In this document: piece by piece, positions 1 through 11,120 of the stretch
Position numbering within the stretch: the first letter of the stretch is position 1
Layout: every line of letters starts with the position of its first letter
DNA from: Neelides folsomi
Lineage: Eukaryota; Arthropoda; Collembola; Neelipleona; Neelidae
Direction of reading: 5' to 3'
NCBI GenBank assembly: GCA_034687125.1
Contig: JAQGBZ010000514.1
Location: 1-37,119, forward strand
DNA: 37,119 nt
Translations under genes and position numbers: made by a program
Notes under the pieces: model-generated
Told to the model about the DNA's origin: nothing
Databases searched by the model: none
Seen by the model: the letters and a program-made list of their open reading frames with translations, nothing else

Positions 1-41
1 AAATAAATTTATATAAATGAACAATATTTTCTAAATTATTT

Positions 42-117
42 AATAAGAGCCTCTGCTCGAATAAGAGCCCCCCCCCCCCATGAAACCAAATTTTTTTAAT
101 AAGAGCCCAGGCTCTTA
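42..117. repeat. AATAAGAGCC repeats with poly-C tract
   Basis: The 10-mer AATAAGAGCC occurs three times (42-51, 60-69, 98-107). The third copy is followed by its partial inverse, forming AAGAGCC-ca-GGCTCTT at 101-116. A run of 12 C (68-79) stands out in AT-rich surroundings. It lies inside the first intron of the hydroxyacid oxidase gene and looks like the end of a transposable element or a small satellite. The family is not identified. Confidence 0.5.
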
Positions 118-248
118 ATCGAACAATAACGGTAAGCCAATATTTGATTAAATTTAACCAAATTGTTTCCTATAAGTATAAATTATGATCACAGTCCGAC
201 ATGATTCTAAATACAAATTATACGACATTTAATTTAGAAAAAAATTAC

Positions 249-382
249 TCCTTAAATGCTCGCTTGTTGGCGTTCAGAGTAATTTCTTCATCTGCTCCAG
301 AAACAAAGAAATCATAATAACTTTTGTTCAATCTTCCAATTACTTCTTTTTCAAAATCTTCAACGCAAACTATTTGATCCAT
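249..382 (-). CDS. 2-hydroxyacid oxidase (glycolate oxidase family), first coding exon only
   Basis: FMN-dependent alpha-hydroxyacid oxidases turn glycolate or related 2-hydroxyacids into 2-oxoacids with release of H2O2, usually in peroxisomes. This exon encodes MDQIVCVEDFEKEV, then a KSYYDFFVSGADEE segment and NANKRAFKE. These match the conserved N-terminus of animal HAO proteins (VCVEDFE, then YDY-SGA-DE-TL-N--AF). The start is the ATG at 382-380, which fits the family length. The exon ends at a GTAATT donor after 249 (phase 2). No further exon is recognisable in 1-248, so the catalytic barrel lies outside the window. In frame upstream of the ATG is a hydrophobic stretch (LLILFILISTCVLAIIYI, up to about 475) with no ATG but preceded by an acceptor-like tatacag; a spliced, membrane-anchored form cannot be excluded. 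Confidence 0.7.
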
Positions 383-479
383 ATTGACAACTTTTATATA
401 AATAATTGCAAGAACACAAGTAGAAATTAAAATAAACAAAATTAATAATACAGAATTAAGCGTCTTTAGATCCACCCTG

Positions 480-1751
480 TATATACTCTGGTATAATTAA
501 TAATATTGATGTTAAATTCAATCAATACAGAATATCATCAATATGTAATATGTGAATTTAGATGTAAAGTTGGGAGAATTTATTGTGACGTTGTTTAGGA
601 GTCTGAGCTGTGGAAGTAATGATTGTTCTCGCTCCAAAAATGGTTGTATTAAATCAAATGGGTCAAAAGAAGCATATAACCTTTGGTCAAGGTTTTATGC
701 ATATCCAAGATTCAGAGATAAATTTGCCTTCAAGAAAGGGCGGAGAAAAGTCCGATATAGGAACTAGGGAGGATGATTTTTAAAGTGTGATGTGATGGAT
801 ATGAGTTTACAGGACAGGTCATTCGTTATCCTTGAAATACAAATGTCTAGTGACAAGTCATGCACATATAAGCACAAGACTTAATGTTGTAAGTGACAAG
901 TGTCCAACGTTGGAATATTTTAAATCTTCTTAAATTTCATCAATATAAAACACTTATAGAGAATGTGTGGGTGGGATATCTATAGATAATAAATATTAAA
1001 TACAATACTAGGTAAATACATGTATAGTATGTATTTGTATCGATAATATGTACAGATACATATGCTCATGATATGATACATACTATAACTCCTATACCTA
1101 TCTGTAGGTATCTCTTTTTATTACTTTTAGATACTTATAATAAATGTACTCCTAATTTGTAATTAATACGAGTACTCGTACTCGTACAACAAAAAAGAGA
1201 TATAATTTGTATAGTACAACATATTGGTTTTATAATCTACCCACGTACTGTTTACTACCATATTAAGTTAAGGTTGATTATTTTTATTTTTATTATAAAT
1301 GTGGTTATATAAATAAAGGCGTTGTTTTTAGATGACTTTTTTTATTTGACTATAATATAAAACTATAGGCTGATTGTCTATTAAGTAATGTTTATTGTTA
1401 AAAGATGAGACTGTGACTGGATAAGAACGTTAAGAACTGTGACGTTTAAACAAGCTTGAAATATATTGGACTTAATGCGGTTAGAATCAATTAGACAAAT
1501 CTTCTTAATGCCTTCGTTAACGATTATTGACGGAATTATGGCGGTACTGGTGAGAAACAAATGAAAGGATGAATTACGCTTCTTGAAAATGAAATGATTT
1601 GTAGTGTCATTGACCAGGCTTATTTTTTCTTGTATGTAAAACATTCTATTGTGAAATTGTAACACGCTTTAAATTTAAACTACTCACTAGAAAAATCTTC
1701 ATTTGTAATATTTAATACAATGATGTCATTTAATTGTCAAAGCTAATACAC
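480..1751. other. intergenic, no supported gene
   Basis: Only short open frames without family resemblance or good starts are present (one at 552-767 +, one at 1381-1665 -). The sequence is AT-rich with scattered homopolymers. A GTATATAC at 478-485 could be a weak TATA element for the hydroxyacid oxidase gene. Nothing else was recognised. Confidence 0.5.
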
Positions 1752-2153
1752 ATGGGAGCTTTTAATCAAAAACCATTTATGGTAAAAATGAAATTTTGAA
1801 TTTTGAGTTTCCAGAGATTTCCATATTTTTATTTAATTCACATTTAATAAAAATTACTTGATACAGGAAGTAAATCAACAAAAATCTTTATCGTTATTAT
1901 ATTAAAACACATTCAATCTTGTTCATTGTCAAAAACAATACAATTACAGGAAAATAAAATTTAAGAAAGCAAATCGAATTTCTTGTTTGAACGATTGTAA
2001 AGCAAAGTATATCATAGTTTATCATTTAAAAGCTATTTATTGTTTTAACAAGCCCCAAGTTTATTGATTCGAATATAATTTCGAAAATCTCTGGAAATCC
2101 AAAATTCAAAATTTCATTTTTACCATAAATGATTTTTGATTAAAAGCTCCCAT
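1752..2153. mobile_element. MITE with about 70-bp terminal inverted repeats
   Basis: The left arm (1752-1822, starting atgggagcttttaatcaaaa) and the right arm (2085-2153, ending ttttgattaaaagctcccat) are near-perfect reverse complements with only a few mismatches. About 260 bp of AT-rich spacer lies between them and no open frame is present. This is the structure of a non-autonomous DNA transposon. No convincing target-site duplication is visible, so the superfamily is undetermined. Confidence 0.75.
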
Positions 2154-2680
2154 ATATGAACGAGTAAATAGGATAGTGTAAATATAAAAATGTGAGATTA
2201 AATAATAAAATTCAAAAGTTTTAAATCCAGTAATTTAGGATTTAATTAAATTATAGAACTAGTTTGGTATGTTGATTCTACTAGGCTTTAGTATCAATTC
2301 AAATGCTTATGAACTCTTGAACTAACAATAAAAAGACGAAGCTTCTGTCTTATAATTCTTTTTTTAATTAGTTTCTATCATTTTTAGGATTCAATTAGGT
2401 AAGTGTTAATCTCTCTCCAAATTGACTAAAAATCAGACAAATGTGCTAATAGAAATGCCGCCGTGGTGATGAGTTGACTTGATCTGGAATCCATAAATGC
2501 ATTTAGCCTCTAGAATTATAATAAGGATGTTAAGCTCGTCAATTCCTTTAATCTCTCCTCAAATGGTTCTTCAATTTGGACGGATTCCAACGGAAGCGAT
2601 CGAATTACTTTCTGGGTAGAAAAAGGTCTTATGGATTTCTCTTATCAGGAGGGGTGGTGAGTGTAAGTTGACCAACACGT
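2154..2680. other. 3' flank of troponin C, probably 3'UTR
   Basis: No coding signal was recognised. A minus-strand transcript of troponin C probably ends here. The T-rich run near 2360 gives ATTAAA-like sequences on the minus strand, but no single poly(A) site can be chosen with confidence. Confidence 0.35.
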
Positions 2681-4235
2681 TTATCCAGTCATCATCTCCA
2701 TGAACTCTGCATAAAAATGCTGGTTTAGGGAGGTTTAACAACCAAATGGACAAGGGGGAAGATACCATCAAAGTCAACAGTTCCAGAACCATCCTCGTCA
2801 ATTTCATCAATCATGCCATCGAGCTCTTCGCTGCTCAACTGAGGATCCAACTCGGCCATGATTTCCTTCAAGCAACTCGTCGGGATGTATCCGAGTCCTG
2901 TTAAGATCAATGAATTATTGACATATCATGCAACTTGCAACCACAAGTTCAATTTACATTTAAATGTACTTGTATTTAATTATAATATATTCAGTAGCGT
3001 TTAATTATAATATACAAATATTTACCAATGTTTAATTATAATTTACAAATATTCACTTGTGTATTATTTACACATACTTATTCACTAACTATTATTTACA
3101 AATTTTGTTTAATTGTAAGTTTAAGTGTAAGTTAAACAATTTTAATTTAAATGGATGTTCATTTACCTTCTTTGTCGTAGAGTCTGAAGGCTTCTTTGAG
3201 TTCCTTAGCGAGTCCTTCAACGTCTTCCTCAACGATAAATTTAGCTGCTAGGATGATGAACTCTTGAAACTCGATCTGACCAGACCCTATTAAAACAATT
3301 AATGTCAGAAGAGAGTGCGAAGATAGGGAGAGTATATACGATGCTCATTAACTTAATGTTCCTTCATTAGAAGGGAAACATGTGTCAGTTAATAAAAACG
3401 AGTTTAATTCTTCTTCTCTGCCACTTCATTTTCATATTTTTTTATCAGCTTCATCACATGTCTTAATGGAATTTGTAATAAGAATATTATAATTATAATA
3501 GAAGAATGCAATTGAGATTTCTTGAATTACCGTCTTCATCCACTTCGGCGATCATCTCATTAAGCGTCTGAGCGTTGAAGGCTTGCCCCATAATTCCCAA
3601 GATGTTTCCAACCATTTCGGGAGTGATGTAGCCTTTGCCTTGAGAAAAGCTGTCGAACGCCTTCTGCAAGACTTTACACGCAAAATTCGTTTTTCGTTAC
3701 ATATTAAGTTTAACCCCCATTACTAGGAATTGGAATTAAAATAAACTAATAAAGCCAATTTTTATTTTATTTAAAAATCAAATAAATTCATATCAAATTT
3801 ATATTTCAGTTTTCTTCGTTATGCTCGATTTTTAAATCTGTTAACGTAATTCAAATTGGCATTGGCATGTATGGTAATTGTTATGCTGAAACAAAAGAAT
3901 TTAAAAAAGAGGAAACAATGTGAGAATAAGAAGATCGCGAAAAGTTTTAAAATAGATTTTGAAAGTTGGAGATATTTCAAACACATGTGTTTTATCCATT
4001 GTTCAGAAGATTCAGAACAAGGGTGTGAATAAAAGAAGTTGTTAAGATTCCTCATGCGCCTCAGTGTGTTTGAATAAAAATCCAACGCGGCTGTTTGAAT
4101 GGTTTGAAGATGTGTAAAAAAAGTCTTGGCGTTCACTCACTCGCAATTTGCTCCTTGTCCAACTCATCCTGTAAAAATTCAAATCTCGTTTGAACATCTT
4201 AAAATAGCTTGAAAACGTCTTTAAAAACTCACCAT
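2681..4235 (-). CDS. TpnC: troponin C, muscle calcium sensor
   Basis: Thin-filament Ca2+ sensor of striated muscle, partner of troponin I and T. Model: complement(join(2681..2706, 2766..2897, 3167..3286, 3531..3671, 4141..4168, 4233..4235)), giving 149 aa, the usual length. The ATG is alone on the first coding exon, as the splice phases require. It begins [19 protein letters not shown]. Four EF-hands are visible. Loop I (17-28, [12 protein letters not shown]) is degenerate. Loop II (55-66, [12 protein letters not shown]) is intact. Loop III (95-106) has Cys instead of Glu at position 12. Loop IV (131-142, [12 protein letters not shown]) is intact. Functional sites only in II and IV is the known arthropod pattern. 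It ends EFMEMMTG. The last intron is only 59 nt (2707-2765) and would be easily missed. Isoform type (body-wall or flight-type) cannot be told from the sequence alone. Confidence 0.93.
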
Positions 4236-4381
4236 TTTCTTCTGGTTCTCTTAGTCTTTTATCAAACTCCAGAGGACGAGGAGATTGTTCACAGAGGAAG
4301 ACGTTCAAGTTGAGAGTGAACCAAAAGGCCGTTTTTCGCTGAATTGAGAGAATCTTCATTTGATTCCGCCCTGGGACCTCC

Positions 4382-4396
4382 ATTATATATTTTTAG
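4382..4396 (-). promoter_or_regulatory. TATA box overlapping a MEF2-like site, troponin C promoter
   Basis: On the minus strand this reads CTAAAAATATATAAT. It holds TATATAAT (4389-4382) and a near match to the MEF2 consensus YTA(A/T)4TAR (CTAAAAATA, 4396-4388). It lies about 150 nt upstream of the troponin C ATG. A start site near 4355 would leave about 120 nt of 5'UTR joined to the ATG exon. MEF2 control is known for muscle genes in general; here it is inferred from the motif only. Confidence 0.45.
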
Positions 4397-6340
4397 CCAT
4401 GAGCATCGTCCATAAACCCATATTATCCCTGAATCCCGAATCCGTCCTTCTATACATATCTTATTGGATACTTAAATGCGTTTAGTGTCGAGGTTCGTCT
4501 CGCATACGCCGACCCACAAATACCGAACTTTTATATCACAAGCCAAGATTCCCAAACTTGTAAATTAAAAAAAGAACAATAAGGGGAAAAGTCCTTTAAA
4601 CCATTGGAGTTTACAATGGTTTAAAGTTAGATTTTATTCCTCTCCTCATTCCGCACCCAATCATTCTCATCCTCTTCTTTCCTCCTCAAGTGTGTAATTC
4701 AGAAGGAGTGGAAGGGCAGAAAACATTATTTTCCCTAATGGAGTAGGAGCTTCGTTTATTTCCTCACGATTGAGACATCCTTTTTTAAAGGAGGCTCTTG
4801 AGGAGAATGAGAGTATTGCAAAAATGAGATGCGGGAGGAGTTCATTCATTTCTTATGATTATAATATATCCAATATATGTAATATGAATCCCCCCACCAC
4901 ATTTTCATAATCTTCTTAATAAGAATCTGTCATTCGGCAAATTCTCCCCTTCACTTCTTCTCAGTTTCCTCAGACTTCCTCTTTTATTTAATTGAAAAAT
5001 GGGTTTCTGCGTCTGGGGATTCAATTTGGACGAGACACTCAATATGCTTTTATTACTTTATTACACGTAGTTAACCAAAGTTGTTGGAAGATGAGTAATT
5101 TCATTTTCTCATCAACATGAACAAATATTTTCTATAATTGCACTTTACACACCTTTTCTTCCCCAACATCAATACGAGGATTTTGAGCAGAGTCATTATG
5201 GCAAATATACTTAATCACTATACATATTTCCATACGCCACGTGAACTCGTGAAAACACACAAAAGCGATGCTTTACATAAGAAATAATAATGATGATATT
5301 ATAGGAGACGAATTAGTTAAAGAAGGAGTGAAGGGCTAAATCCATTGAGTTTAAGTAAACACATCCAGACTCATAATAAATATATTATTTATTTATGATA
5401 TCACAATGTTCGTCTTATGAATTATATATTGCATCAAATTAATAGTGATTTCAATATGTGCAATTTAAACATCTATCTAATATCATAAATTCACGCATGA
5501 TATAGCCATATAATATGTAATATGAAGACATTAAATTCAATTGGAATTATATAAGTATATTTTAATAATGATAATGGTAGGCGTTGATTTCCCTCGTGAT
5601 TGTAATTTTAGTCGAAGATGAAAGAGGAAGTGAAATGAATAAAGTAAAGGATGAGTCGAAAGGGAATCTGATGGTGACCAAATGAGACCGCTACCTTACT
5701 TTTACTTGTTTATTTTTCTTTGTGCTCATTGTGATATGTTCTTAATGTACAAGTAAATGTAACGTAGTAGTTACAGGAAAATCATGACATGTTTTAAGAT
5801 GTTTTACCATGTGCCTTATGCTCGGCTCAGCTCGACTTAATACCAAATGAATGAAAATGAATAAGCGTCTTTTGAAAGCCGTTCCTTTTTCACTGGATCA
5901 TCAATTCAGATGCCAACACCAACACGGCTCTCGTAATGCACTTGAATCTTTTTGGTTTTTATACGGGACTCGACATACCCAAAGATTTCCTTCATCCACA
6001 AACTAAATAAAAATGATGAAATAAGTCAAATATATCAATTTATCATAAATCATTATGATTTGGTAAATTACTGTCTGTAGTTAAAATACCATAAATCATA
6101 TTGGTTTAGAGTTGAAGCGTAAGTGCATTTTATAATGTAAATTGTGATTTTCAAAGAGAAGGATAAAAAGATGAACCCGTGTCTGGAGAGAAAGACGAGT
6201 TGACAAGAATTTGCTTTTAATTTACTGGGATTGGGGATTTGGCTGTGACATCTCTAAGCTGTAATGAACGAATGCTCCTCATTCAACTTTGCGTGATGAA
6301 CATGAAACATGAGAGGTTAATTTAATTTACGAACTGTCTC
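4397..6340. other. long non-coding stretch upstream of troponin C
   Basis: No exon was recognised in about 1.9 kb. It contains a perfect hairpin (4594-4626) and a CACGTG E-box (5238-5243). The position fits distal regulatory sequence of the muscle gene. The open frame at 4667-4849 (-) is low-complexity and not supported as a gene. Confidence 0.4.
4594..4626. repeat. perfect 13-bp inverted repeat
   Basis: CTTTAAACCATTG (4594-4606) and its exact reverse complement CAATGGTTTAAAG (4614-4626) flank a 7-nt loop. It lies about 200 bp upstream of the predicted troponin C promoter. It could be a binding site for a dimeric factor or a small transposon remnant. Confidence 0.6.
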
Positions 6341-6392
6341 TTTTATATAACTGACAGGATTTGTAGTGATTTAATCTCTCTTAACTGTCAAA

Positions 6393-6527
6393 ATGACTGA
6401 AAGCGACAATGTGTCTTCTCAACCTCGTCCCTACATTGGACCATACTACAAGAAGTCGGAATATTACGATAGACTTAAACTCGCAAACTTCATTTCAACA
6501 ACTCAACACCCCAACACATGTTGTTAA
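6393..6527 (+). CDS. possible 44-residue small protein or first exon
   Basis: The open frame starts MTESDNVSSQPRPYIG, continues through PYYKKSEYYDRL and ends in CC. It is rich in Tyr, Pro, Lys and Ser, unlike the Ile/Asn/Lys/Phe-rich random frames of this AT-rich DNA. A TATA-like element (TTATATAA, 6343-6350) lies about 45 bp upstream of the ATG, giving a plausible short 5'UTR. No signal peptide or membrane span is seen and no strong donor closes the exon. It could be a short cytosolic protein, the first exon of an unrecognised gene, or chance. Confidence 0.3.
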   Translation: MTESDNVSSQPRPYIGPYYKKSEYYDRLKLANFISTTQHPNTCC

Positions 6528-7531
6528 AAATATTACTTGTTATTCGTTAATTCCTTTTTATTCCTATTCAAAAAATCTTATAGTTATAATTTACCTATAA
6601 TTTATAATGCCTGTGGTTTCAATTCAAATACTTGTACTTATTCATTGGTTTCTTTAATACTAGCAATAAAATGGATTAAAAATATAAAACTTCTTCATAC
6701 TTCAGAGAAATGAGCAAGAAATCATGATTGAGAATATTGTAAGATTAAGTTTTATAAGGAGATTTCAACTTTTGTTTTATGCTTTTTAATCATTTAACAA
6801 ATATTCGGAATAATTCGTGATTTAAGATCTTAGCAAAGAGTTAATACTTAAATGATGTGATTTGTACGTGATTGAAATATTAGCATAACAATGGCACATT
6901 GTGTCAAATGTCTTTTCCATTTGGGATGATGCAAGCATGAGCTCATACATAAAAAGTATAATACATGTATTACTTGTTATATCTAAAATTATGACCACAC
7001 CGGCCATCATCATCAAAATAGTCATTTTCTTAATATATGGGTTAATAATAGAAAGCTAATGTGGCGGGGAATTGTATTAAAAGTGTGTCTATATTACTTA
7101 TAATATTTCACGGATGTTGGGAAGATGAGACGGCGGTTCCTCGTTGGAGGAATGGGAAGATGAGTCGCATTTGTCAAAGATGGTAATCTGCCATTGTTTC
7201 CTAATTGGCGACTTGCAGGCCATTTAAGTCTCTTTGAGTTCCTCGACCGTCGTCTCGCGTGAGGCTAATTGAACCAACGCGAATTTCCACCACTTCCAAT
7301 ATCAATTTGATCCCATCGAATCCTCTCGTCTGAATTCCAGGAGTAAGCTGATAAACTCACCGAACCCAAACCGGTCTTCCTATCCAAATGGTAGAAAATG
7401 AGAGGAAAAAATAATTATGGTCACCCGAACGACGACCCCACGAGCAAATTAATGACATTCCCTCAAGGCTGGTATTTGATTCGAATAAAATTGGATTCAC
7501 TGGACGAACAAGTCGACAGAAAGTGATTAGA

Positions 7532-10500
7532 ATGGGGCCGTTGAGGATTCTGCTGCTCCTCGCCCTCGTTGGCTACGCGTCAGCCTTCATCAACCTCTAC
7601 CGGTTCTTCGGATTCGATGAACCTGAACCTCCCAAGCGGTCATACCGGAAGGGCCATCGGAGCAAACGCCAACCACTTGTTCTCTTCAGTTACAAATACA
7701 AGCCAAGGGCCCTTTTGGAAGATATTCTTCAATCAAATCAAGATTTTGATGATTCTCAAACGTCACAATGTAAAATTTAAAATTGTTTTATTAATACTTT
7801 AATATTATATTTTTAAATACAGATTTATTGCACCCTTAAATGTTTTTCGAATTCGATTTCACTCTCATCATATTATACTTTAATCGTATGCATTAAATTT
7901 ACAAATACTTTAACTAATATTAATATTAATAGTAAAAGTTATATAGGAAGAATCATTCATTTAACATGTCACATATTGCGTCAATGAGCGGAGACGTTTT
8001 TTGAAACCATGTCAAAAATGGACAATTATGACACTAGGAGAGAATTGAGCAGGAAATTGAGCATGGATAGAATGATGCATTAAAGGGTCCTGTCAAATTT
8101 GAAGCTTGTCAAACTGCCACCATTGTGAGTGACCATAACTTGTGCTTGTGTGGAGTGTGTGTGTGTGTGGCTGTCGATTAATCCTCATCTTCTCCACTTT
8201 CTACTCATTTCAAGACCCACCGTCCAAATTTCATCAATTTCCTTACTAGGCAAATTATTCCTGCGGTTCCTTAAACCTTTTTAGGATTAAATAGGAATAA
8301 ACGACAGAGGACACGCGAGTTTTAAATATGTATGAAATGTAATTTTTATTATTTCCATTTAAGATAAATGCCAATTATTATACCATTTATCATTCATGTG
8401 AATCATGTGTATTTAGCATAGCATGAAGCATTTAAAATAATATCTCAAATAAGGAAATAATATTTGCATCATATCATATTGAAAGGAATATATATAATTA
8501 GGATAGATTATTAAACAACCAAATGTTGCGAATTATTTTCGGTTATTAAAATTTGCATTGTTCATAAATAAATCTTTATTTCCCACGAGGTCAGATCTTT
8601 CCTCACTTATTTGTTCCTTTTGTAGGAGTCGATTAGAGGAAGGGAATTAAATCCCGAGACGTTTAACTTTGATACATGAAAAATGAACGTCCTCCTTTTT
8701 ATATCAAGTAAGAGAGATCGTCTGTGCTGAGAGGTTTTACGTAACCAGGAGAAGAGGAGAAGTAATGAGGAAATTCCTTTTCCTATTTATAACTTCTCCT
8801 TTATAAGAGAGGAATCTTGTAGTGGGTGAGTAAGTGACTGAAGGCTTATCAGCCCATTTTACAATTACAAACGCTGACCGTAAAATGAGGAGAACCACAA
8901 GGCATATTTGAGAATTGATAAATGCTTACTCACGGTTAATCGACTTCCTTTTCACTCCTCATTTCCACTCATCGGACCCCACTTGAAGAACCTCAGGAGC
9001 CAAACAGACCTCAATTCTACTTTTATTTGTCTAAGGGAAATTCGAGGTGGAGTCGCGTGATTAAGAAAACCATTCTTGATTTCATCTGCGAATTTCATCC
9101 AAACTACAAGTTGTATACATTTCATATTGGCCGATTTTCCCCATCAAATGACCCAATCAATCAACAAACAATCAAATGATCAAATGAGATGCAAAAACAT
9201 AAAATATACCACAACAATATTTTTGACAGTCAAAAATAAATGTATCTAAAAAGTGCAATCATAAATAGCTAAATTATATAATATTATGTAATAATTTTAA
9301 TATGGGCAGATATAACTATACAATCGTATATACCTGTAGTAATATCGTCAATCGTATAAGCATTCCACGTGTAATTTATGTACTTGGTACTAGATATTAT
9401 TTATACCAAGAAGTGATACATGGATGAAATAATATTGTATAAAGGGTATACATGAGAATTTACGGTAAATTAGCAATTTATTTTCAGATCCTTTTCGAAA
9501 CCCCGCGATTGAAAATAGAATGAAAGAGAGGTTTATAGTCCGAAGGAATCAAGGATTTAATGTTGAACCTTATCGACCTCAATCTTATTACCTTCGTCGT
9601 CCTGCCATCGTTCCAATGAATCACTTCGTTCAAAGATTCCCATCATCACCCTACACATATGGCCAAATAGAACATCAGCGGTATCCTTCTGGGATTTACG
9701 AGGAAATCGAGCACGAACGTCCTCATCGTCCTAATCGTCCCCACAGAGAGAGACTTCCGCCTTGTCGCATTGAATACGTCTTGATCGACAAAGACACGCG
9801 GATTTTGCGTCGACCCCCTTCGCGCTCAATTTATCGTAAAGCAGGCACAAAAGGAGGGAAAATCAGAAAAATCAAACAACAAGGACGGATCGAATTCGAC
9901 GATGAGGAAGATCTTTTCGAAGAGGAAGAACGCGAGGAGAAGCGGAGGAAGAAGGAAAGGAAGAAGATTGTTGATTCAGCACATAAAGAAATGTTAGCTG
10001 AAATCATGGGCAAAGGTAGCGGGAAGGGAAAGACGAAATCTTCCAGCGGCCAACAGGATGATGAAGAACAAGATGATGCTGAGAGCTCAGAGGAAGATGA
10101 CTATGAACCAACAATGGCTGAATTATTCCCAATCCCAGGCCAACATACAATTACCGGCGGTTAGCAGAAATTCTTAATATCTCATTAATTCCAAATATTT
10201 TAATTAATTAAAATGTTAATTTAAATTCTATCACTAAGTTATTTAGGTTCGATTTCCCTTCTAGATTCCATGTTGTAATATAATGTGCACCTAAATGTTA
10301 TTTAAATATATGATTTAAAAATATTCAGTAGGATGTTTTTCGTAGATGATGAAATTAATGATCTAATGCCAAAGTTAAATAGAAGATCGCGGTTTTATTT
10401 TAAGAAGCTTTTTTTCCCACGTGCCTCCCAGATATTCCGATCTTATCACTTTGTTATAGAAGTCTTAATTTCAGTCCTCGGCCTCAATCCCCTTCCAAAT

Positions 10501-10680
10501 TCCAAATGGTTAAATTCGTTAAATGTTTTACGTGGGAGCGATGTGGATGAATGAGGAAGTAGAAAGGAACTTTATCCTTTTTTTATATCTTTAGGACTCA
10601 AAGAGCGGTGGCAGAAAAGGGCCCAAAAGAACAAAGGCCGAGATCCAGTTTCCGACGCAGACGATGACTTCATTTTTTAA
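7532..10680 (+). CDS. secreted, highly charged protein of unknown function
   Basis: Model: join(7532..7769, 9488..10159, 10595..10680), 331 aa. The start is the ATG at 7532, not the upstream in-frame GTG, because it opens a clear signal peptide (MGPLRILLLLALVGYASA). Exon 1 then encodes a Pro/Arg/Lys-rich stretch with two dibasic KR sites (PPKRS and SKRQP) that could be cut by proprotein convertases. Exon 2 joins in frame (S-Q-Y-P-F-R) and carries Tyr/Pro/Arg-rich sequence, HRPNRPHRERLPPC, an acidic-basic segment (FDDEEDLFEEEEREEKRRKK) and an acidic Ser-rich tail. Exon 3 adds GLKERWQKRAQKNKG and the end DADDDFIF. If the 10159 donor (GTTAGC, weak) is not used, the protein stops at TAG 10162-10164 after ITGG. 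The only introns are 1.7 kb and 435 nt. Not recognised: a cuticle/matrix component or a peptide precursor are options, neither proven. Confidence 0.65.
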
Positions 10681-11120
10681 ATATTATATGACAATTAATT
10701 AATTATTATAAAATGTTTATTTCTCAACTTTTTTTATTCAACTCAATTCATCATTTGATTCTCTCATTATTTATTTCTATTAATATTGTTTTCTCTTTTT
10801 ATTATGGTATTATTTATACAAACTCAAACTTGACTCTTTTCAATTAAAGAATATTTTCAAAAAATATATTTCATATCATTACTTTGTAAAACATGTGTAC
10901 GTATAACGTTGTTGTAATAAGGTAACTATTATATTGGTTTTCACATTTAACTATTGAGGAAGTTGCAGGAGTTTTCTATTGTTTTAACATTTTTTTATTA
11001 TTGGCGAGGAAGCATTGGGGGGATTTGTTTCATATTTTTAATATTTGGACTTGGAAGTGTGGTGAAGCATGAAAACAAGGAAGGAGAATTTAAAAAGTTA
11101 AGCTAAATTTCTGGTTAGTT
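10681..11120. other. convergent intergenic region with poly(A) signal
   Basis: This is the 3' flank of two converging genes. On the minus strand AATAAA is present (tttatt at 10994-10999), about 122 nt past the stop of the YGPP gene. No coding signal was seen. Confidence 0.45.

Noticed and set aside
2571..2810. 79-codon minus-strand frame overlapping the troponin C 3' exons
   Set aside because: A shadow frame; the 59-nt intron at 2707-2765 gives the expected EFMEMMTG end.
4042..4383. 113-codon minus-strand frame across the troponin C 5' region
   Set aside because: It runs through the first troponin C exons and introns out of frame; the spliced troponin C model explains the sequence.
10241..10256. 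GGTTCGATTTCCC resembling a tRNA T-arm
   Set aside because: No matching acceptor stem, D-arm or anticodon arm around it; no tRNA gene was found anywhere in the window.
10333..10554. 73-codon plus-strand frame (starting MFFVDDEINDLM) in intron 2 of the charged-protein gene
   Set aside because: No acceptor places it in phase with exon 2 without a stop; it is left as intronic, though an alternative exon cannot be fully excluded.
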